Of a stretch of DNA of 64,000 bases, positions 58,395 to 64,000 are shown piece after piece. The stretch spans positions 1,280,001-1,344,000 of the forward strand of contig CALZFC010000026.1 in assembly GCA_945643635.1 (NCBI GenBank). Direction: 5' to 3'. Each line of letters starts with the position of its first letter. The stretch's first letter is position 1. The DNA is from Allodiplogaster sudhausi (Eukaryota > Nematoda > Chromadorea > Rhabditida > Diplogasteridae). The notes under the pieces are model-generated. The model ran no database searches. It was not told where the DNA came from and worked only from the letters and a program-made list of their open reading frames with translations. Position numbers and translations under genes: made by a program.

Positions 58395-60406
58395 GAAGAA
58401 AAATGGATGAAGCTGTGACTGCGGATACATCGGTATCAAATGCGTCCATGACGCGATTGGCGCTCTGTACTAGACTGAGTGAGTGAGAACTGCCGTAACT
58501 TCGGTCCGTATGTTGGCTCATTTGCATAATCCACCATTTCTAGTCCAGTTGTGATCCTCTCCACACTGCTTCCTTTCATTTTGCTCGCCACACTTGATCA
58601 GAGACAGCAAAAAAGTGCCATCGGGCGAATGCGACAATACTTTATTGCATAATGCAGACTACCAAAAACAGGGCTTTCCACATTTTATGGAAATTTGAAT
58701 GGCCCCCCCCACATTGCACCCACTAGATTCAGGCAGTGTTGGTCAAAAAATTGATGAGAGAGATGCTCTCTAAACATAAAAATAACAGATTTTCTTCTCT
58801 CAACTAATTAAAACAGATTATGGTTGTTTATATGGTTGATGGGCATGCTACTTGCTAACAATGATTTTGAATTTTATTATTGATAAAAAATAAACTTGTA
58901 TAGGAATCTGATAGCTAATGGAGTAATTTTCTAGCGCTACTGTAAGTTCTGTAACGCTATATGTATTTCAACAGAGAATAAGTTCCCTTTCATCTGTCAT
59001 CATATAAAAATAACTCCTTGAACCAAGAATGGTTCTGATGTCCCTTCTTGCTGCTTTGTTAGTAGTCTTCGCAATATGGTTGGCTACAAATGACCCTTTT
59101 TTTGCCATGCGTATTGTTAATAGTTCGTTTATATCATCGTAACCTTTCTCTGTCTCTGGCCCTACTGGGCCTTCGCGAGCTATTACTTGTCATCTCGCTC
59201 GCCTTTTCCATCTTTCTCAAGCCTGTGTACGTCACAAACAATTTCTCTTTCACTCTTTTCTGCTCTCGATGTCTCGCGCGAATTACCCTTGGCTGTCTTC
59301 ATCCTTGTCATAGTCCTGCGAGTTCAATGTATCTAGGTTTTATCTGTTCGAAATCATGTGGTCAATTAGACCTGTTTACTTTTGATCAGGGTGTGCTTGG
59401 AAGTGATTCATTCTTATTTTCAATCGTTCGATGGAGACTATTTTGGGTTAGAACGTGCGTTAATAGTGCTGATGATCATTGCATACACTAGTTCCATGTT
59501 AGAGAGAAAGAGAGGCCTCTCTCTCTTCTCTCTCTTCCCCCTTCAACTTTCTGTCCAGACCCCTTTCTATCATTCGCCCATTCAAGTCTATTCGTAATAT
59601 GAATAGCGTGCGTTTTCGTTTGTATATTTTTAGTGTCCGTGATTGTGTACTTACTGTACGTGGTAAATGCCGAGTGTAATTTTATTATTGTGCCAGTGAA
59701 GGCACTAGGTGTGATAGCCTTCGGGGCTAGAGCAGTTTGCTATTTCTCCCCTCTCGCCCGTTCGTCCGGGTAGGTGGGGTAGAGCCGGTTGGCTGGGTCA
59801 GTGTCGGGGCGGACTCGGTTGGCGAATGGAATGCGAAGTCTGCGTGGAGCTAATAGTGATTCTTCCTCTCCTTCGCTGCGTCTAGGAGAGGCGCTTGGAG
59901 GACGAGTCGTCAGCAAGTAAAGTGAGTGTGTATTGGGGTTCCATCTTCTATTACTTTTATTATATTTATTCGGTTTAAGAACATTTCCATTTTAGTATCG
60001 TTTTGTACTTAACTGCCTCGTGGACCTCTCACTTTTCAAGGTGGGTTGCAAGGGTTAAAGATTGATAGGTCGAAGTCGTCGAGTTCTGTCGAACAGCCAG
60101 CTTGCCGATACCACCATTTCCTCAGCCATTGCATAATCATGAATAGGCGAATTCAAAATTCAGAAAATCATTGTTAACGACAGTTCCTTCATTTTATTTT
60201 TCTTTGTTATCAAGAAAACAACTTTTAATTTTTCTTTATTTTGCAGGCGTCAAATGAATGCAGCAGCAACGAGGAAGTACATTTGAAAGGTGATCTGTAT
60301 GAAATGCTTGGTATCAATTTGCTTCTGCGAAAGAAGCTGCAACGACACACGAGAGCATGCGAATGAACAGACCAAAGATATTGTGCAAGATCACGTGCTC
60401 GTCGGC
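58395..60406. repeat. Second upstream module and downstream module of copy 5
   Basis: 58395-58790 repeats 56365-56755 with the same words and is closely similar. 59385-60190 repeats the downstream module. 59640-59900 between them is GC-richer and unique here; no gene was recognised. Confidence 0.5.
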
Positions 60407-62816
60407 CTAGAACTTTGTCACCGGACCGTACTTGTTCTTGTAAGTCTCTCCATGCTGACGATGTTCAGGAAGGCGGAGAGGCACGAGCCGGTTGTAGAAG
60501 AGAATCCAGAGAAGCCCTGTGCCGAGGCAGAGAGCCATCTCAAGCAGCCATACAGGACGCGGTCCAAAGCTGGAGAACATACGCCTAGAAACATAATAAA
60601 TTAAATTGCGTGTCCCATTAGTACTATTTCACAGCTGAAATGAACGTATTCCTAGAGGAAACTGGAACAGAAGAGGAGACGCAAGACAATGTTTTTATAT
60701 GTATTATTTTCTTCGTAGGTGTACATGACAGATTTTTATCTTCAGAAAAAGCACGAACGAGGTGATTATCGGACTTGCGAGCTGAGCTGCACAGCCAAAG
60801 GTCGTTATAACGCCTATCCAATTTCCCTGCAAAATTCCGAGAAAGTCGTGTATCTTTTTCTCTTGGCAGATATCATTATGCCATAAATTACTGTGTATTT
60901 TATTCCAAAACCTGATTTCTTGGGCCGACGACATGTGAGAATGTAGTGTTCACTGCGATTATGACCATGGCTATTCCGATGGAAACAATAACGCCGTAGG
61001 AGAGAATGTAGACGACCGGTCTTACCGGAGTGACATCAGCACACCATTCAAAGGAGCGGCGGCAACCGGTCAGCTCCTCCGTCATTGTTTCGTTCAATCC
61101 TACAAAGTTCTCGGTGATTCATTCAACCTCACCACCTTATTTTTCTAGAAAGAGCAATGTTCTAGCAGAGTATCTACCCAAATGCCATTTCCACTAACCA
61201 TTCTCCTTCTGATAAACGATTTCTCCTGGTAGGAACCACCAAGAGAAAGTCAGGACGAAGAAGGTGGCTAGGAGGACATGACCAATGACACAACAAATTC
61301 GCTGATTTAACCTTAGAACATATTATTTAAGAACACATTAAAATTAGAAAAATATTTCGGGTTACTTCTCTGCCAGATTAAAGATAAGGTTCGCAAGATG
61401 GGTCAATAGGACGCCGATCCCGCAGGCACCGTACGCAATAGAAATCCAGAAGATCGTTTGTTCCTTGCTCCAATTGAAGAGGATCATGGCAAAAGGTGTT
61501 GATATTCTACAAATACTTATATTGCCATGAAAACAAATTTTTAAAAAGAGAAATAAATAAGATTATCATGGAATCGCACGTCTCTAGTGACATGATAATA
61601 AACAACTGCGTGAATCGAGAGCCCAAGCAGATTGCAAGAGCGATCATGTCCGGTTTTGGTAACGAGTAGAAGCGGCGGTGCGCATCTTAACAGCAAAAAT
61701 GTATTTACCTAAAAAATCGAAAATGTCCACCATTTTCAACTTCAGGAGTGCTGCGTATGCCGACATCCGAGTCCTTGTAGATGAAGATGGTTAAGAACTA
61801 CAATTTATAGATGTCTATTGAAGTACTATGTTCGACATGAAAACATTAAACGTGCTATGCACACGATGTTGAAGAGAAAGCTCGTAATGGCTGGGCTTGA
61901 ATAAATATTGAAGTATATTTCCCCAGCAACATGATATCCAGGGTAACTCAGTGGCGTGAAGATTGTTTGAATTCCTATAAGACATTATCGTAGTCTAGAC
62001 AATGAGAATGGCGATTCTCAACCTGACCAGGTCCCGCCGCGAAGCCAAGCGAGAAGGCTCCCATGTTCATGGAAATTGCCCGCGAACGGTCGGCTTCTAT
62101 ACTCGCTGAGACGCAGCTCGTTCGAAGAACAGATGTGATTCCTTTGAAGTACGCACTCCATATATAACTACATTTAGAACCTGAGGTACATTTTTCAAAG
62201 AAACCCAACTAACCTCCTCCAACTCCCATTGTCAGGCGTGTTATCAACAGCTGAACTTTTGGCTCGAGTATTTTCAGCGGCAAGGTAATGTAAAGGATAT
62301 TTGCAATTCCCTAAAAGTCACAGCTATATGATGCCATTAAGAGAACTGTCCGCGCACCATGAAACAGAGCCCGGTGATGGTAGGAATCTTGGTCTGGTTC
62401 AGTCGCTTGCACCAGTATCCCAGAAGAGGCGATGCAATGCCTTGACCAAGTGGGTAAATGGCCGTAACGTAGCCATAGAAAGATTCTGTCGCTGTCGGAT
62501 CGAGCTGTATTGCATGCTAACTTATAAGTTTAGAAATCGTAGGCACGCACCAATAGTAAATATGGCCAAAGTGAAGACATATAAATGGAAAATTGAATGC
62601 CTGCAAAGAGTGATAGCAACGATCCTATTGCAATGGAACCCCAATCGCTTTTCCTGAAAGTGTGGTTTCTTAAAAATCTCATTGACAACAAAATGCTAGC
62701 ATGAAAAAAGTTTGCTAATGCAGAAAGAGAATAATACTCTAATAATAATAATAATAATACTCTGGTTTCTTCTCCGCATTTTTTCTATCATTGCCAGGAA
62801 GAACGACGGCAGACAT
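60407..62816 (-). CDS. MFSD8/CLN7-like major facilitator transporter (copy 5)
   Basis: About thirteen exons, starting MSAVVLPGNDRKNAEKKPE at 62814-62816 and ending KYGPVTKF at 60407; roughly 530 residues. Landmarks: KSDWGSIAIGSLLSLFAGI, SIYMSSLWPYLLL, LDPTATESFYGYVTAIYPLG, ASPLLGYW, NQTKIPTITGLCFM, RTSCVSASIEADRSRAISM, FTPLSYPGYHVAGE, DAHRRFYSLPKPDMIALAI, FNWSKEQTIFW, LNQRICCVIGHVLLATFF, TEELTGCRRSFEWC, NTTFSHVVGPRNQ, GNWIGVITTFGC and FGPRPVWLLEMALCLG. No stop or frameshift was seen. Residues that are stops in copy 4 are Trp and Glu here. MFS transporter of unknown substrate, likely in the endolysosomal or plasma membrane; MFSD8-like by motif order. Confidence 0.78.
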
Positions 62817-62864
62817 TCTGAAATACGGTATTGTTTTTGAGGATATTAAAAATAGTTTTGACGT

Positions 62865-63260
62865 TAAAAAGAATGGATGAAAGAGGGACTGCAGATACAT
62901 CGGCAGAAAAGTGCGGGCATGACGCGATTGCCACTCTTTTTCGAACTGCAATAACTGCGTCGCCTGCCTCATTTGCATGAGCCACCAGTTCCAATTCAGC
63001 TGTGATACACTGCTTCCTTGCACTTTGCTGCATCCCAGTTAACCGAAGACAGTAAATAGTGTCAAGGGGTGAATGCGACAATACTTAATTATATAATGCA
63101 GACTGTCAAAACAGGTAATTTATCAGAAAAAGATATGAGGGTGCTCTACCACCACTGAAATATCAGATTTTCACATCTCAAAGGAATTAAAAAAAAGATA
63201 TTCATGTTTGTACATCGTGATTTGCAAATAGATATGTATGTGTGCTACTTGCAAATAATG
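62865..63260. repeat. Third upstream module (copy 5 promoter side)
   Basis: A diverged relative of 56365-56755 and 58395-58790 (GCGAATGCGACAATACTTAA, ATAATGCAGACTGTCAAAAC). It confirms that gene plus flank is the duplicated unit. A short TAA microsatellite lies at 62738-62760, just before the first exon. Confidence 0.5.
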
Positions 63261-63472
63261 ATTTTTAATTCAAATTTTCAGAGAAAAAAACAATCTGAAC
63301 TCGAACGAAAGCGAAAGTGGAATTGCGCACATCAACGAGGAAGTGCATTTGAAAGGTGATCTAGATGAAATGCTTGGTATCAATTTGCTTCTGCGTAAGA
63401 AGCTGCAACCACACATGAGAGAATGCGAGAAATCAGACCATAGATATTGTGCAAGACCCAATGCTCGTCGGC

Positions 63473-63650
63473 CTAGAACTTTGTCACCGGACCGTATTTG
63501 TTCTTGTAAGTCTCTCCATGCTGACGATGTTCAGGAAGGCGGAGAGGCACGAGACGGTTGTAGAAGAGAATCCAGAGAAGCCCTGTGCCGAGGCAGAGAA
63601 CCATCTCAAGCAGCCATACAGGACGCGGCCCAAAGCTCGAGAACAGACTC
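63473..63650 (-). CDS. MFSD8-like transporter copy 6, last exon only (partial)
   Basis: Encodes the final exon, from the GTTTCTAG acceptor, FSSFGPRPVWLLEMV and FYNRLVPLRLPEHRQ to KYGPVTKF, stop at 63473-63475. It is nearly identical to copies 4 and 5. The preceding exon (GNWIGV...) is not found in the remaining 350 bp, where the intron sequence shared with copy 5 ends near 63780 and unrelated sequence begins. The gene either continues beyond the window with a longer intron or is truncated. Confidence 0.65.
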
Positions 63651-64000
63651 CTAGAAACATTACAAAACTAATAAAAGTCACATTGTTGTTACTGTCGGTC
63701 CTATTTCAAAGCTGAAATAAACGGACTGCTAGCCTATACTAGAATGCGATAACACAAAGGAGACGTGAGACAATGTTTATTACACTAATTGGGTACAACC
63801 TCACCCCCCCCCTGGTCCCCCCTAACAGTCTAGGCTCGAGATGTACCTTGATCCTGGAGGCATGGAGAAAATACGGTACATATATCTCACAAGGGAGTGG
63901 TCTTAGCCTCCCCCCTTAATTAAATGGGCTATATAGCGTTCGAGAGCTCGCGTATGTAATTCGTTAGGAGATTTTGATTATCACTTCCGCTATCTACTCT
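63651..64000. other. Window edge, intron or breakpoint
   Basis: 63690-63780 resembles the copy 5 intron (GGAGACG(T/C)GAGACAATGTTT or similar). From about 63790 the sequence turns C-rich (CCTCACCCCCCCCCTGG) and matches nothing else here, suggesting an insertion or rearrangement boundary. Confidence 0.4.

Overview
The window is animal nuclear DNA and most likely nematode. The genes are split into many short exons with TTTCAG-type acceptors. Signal-peptide genes, a two-domain TIL inhibitor, local gene-family expansions and a split tRNA-Leu fit that picture. Species cannot be fixed; a free-living or insect-associated clade V nematode is a guess. All gene models are my own splice assignments, checked for reading phase and against paralogues inside the window.

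Layout. 0.8-2.1 kb (+): a small secreted protein made of 27 uninterrupted xxxG tetrapeptides, joined across three introns. 2.6-18.3 kb (+): three tandem carboxylesterase-type genes with a C-terminal membrane anchor; the first and third look intact, the middle one is broken. Each has a GATAAGA site 110-165 bp upstream of its start. A LINE remnant separates the first two. 18.5-32.9 kb: four copies of an unrecognised secreted family in alternating orientation, only one intact (26.8-28.0 kb), with a two-RRM RNA-binding gene (22.7-23.8 kb, -) between copies. 33.5 kb: tRNA-Leu(CAA) with an intron. 33.9-64 kb (-): a tandem array of six major-facilitator genes resembling MFSD8/CLN7. The second and fifth look intact, the first, third and fourth carry lesions, and the sixth runs off the edge. 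Flanking repeats show that a further copy has been lost near 57.7-58.4 kb, and a stray fragment lies at 28.4 kb. A two-TIL-domain inhibitor gene (37.9-38.8 kb, -) sits inside the array.

Mobile DNA is abundant: a 598-bp MITE with 24-bp inverted termini, an internally deleted hAT element with an 8-bp target duplication, a 1.1-kb inverted-repeat element in an intron of the third transporter, and a 2.8-kb foldback element built of 42-bp subrepeats at 50.4-53.2 kb. The overall theme is birth and death of environment-facing families (secreted enzymes and inhibitors, membrane transporters) driven by tandem and inverted duplication. I see no operon-like functional pathway joining them.
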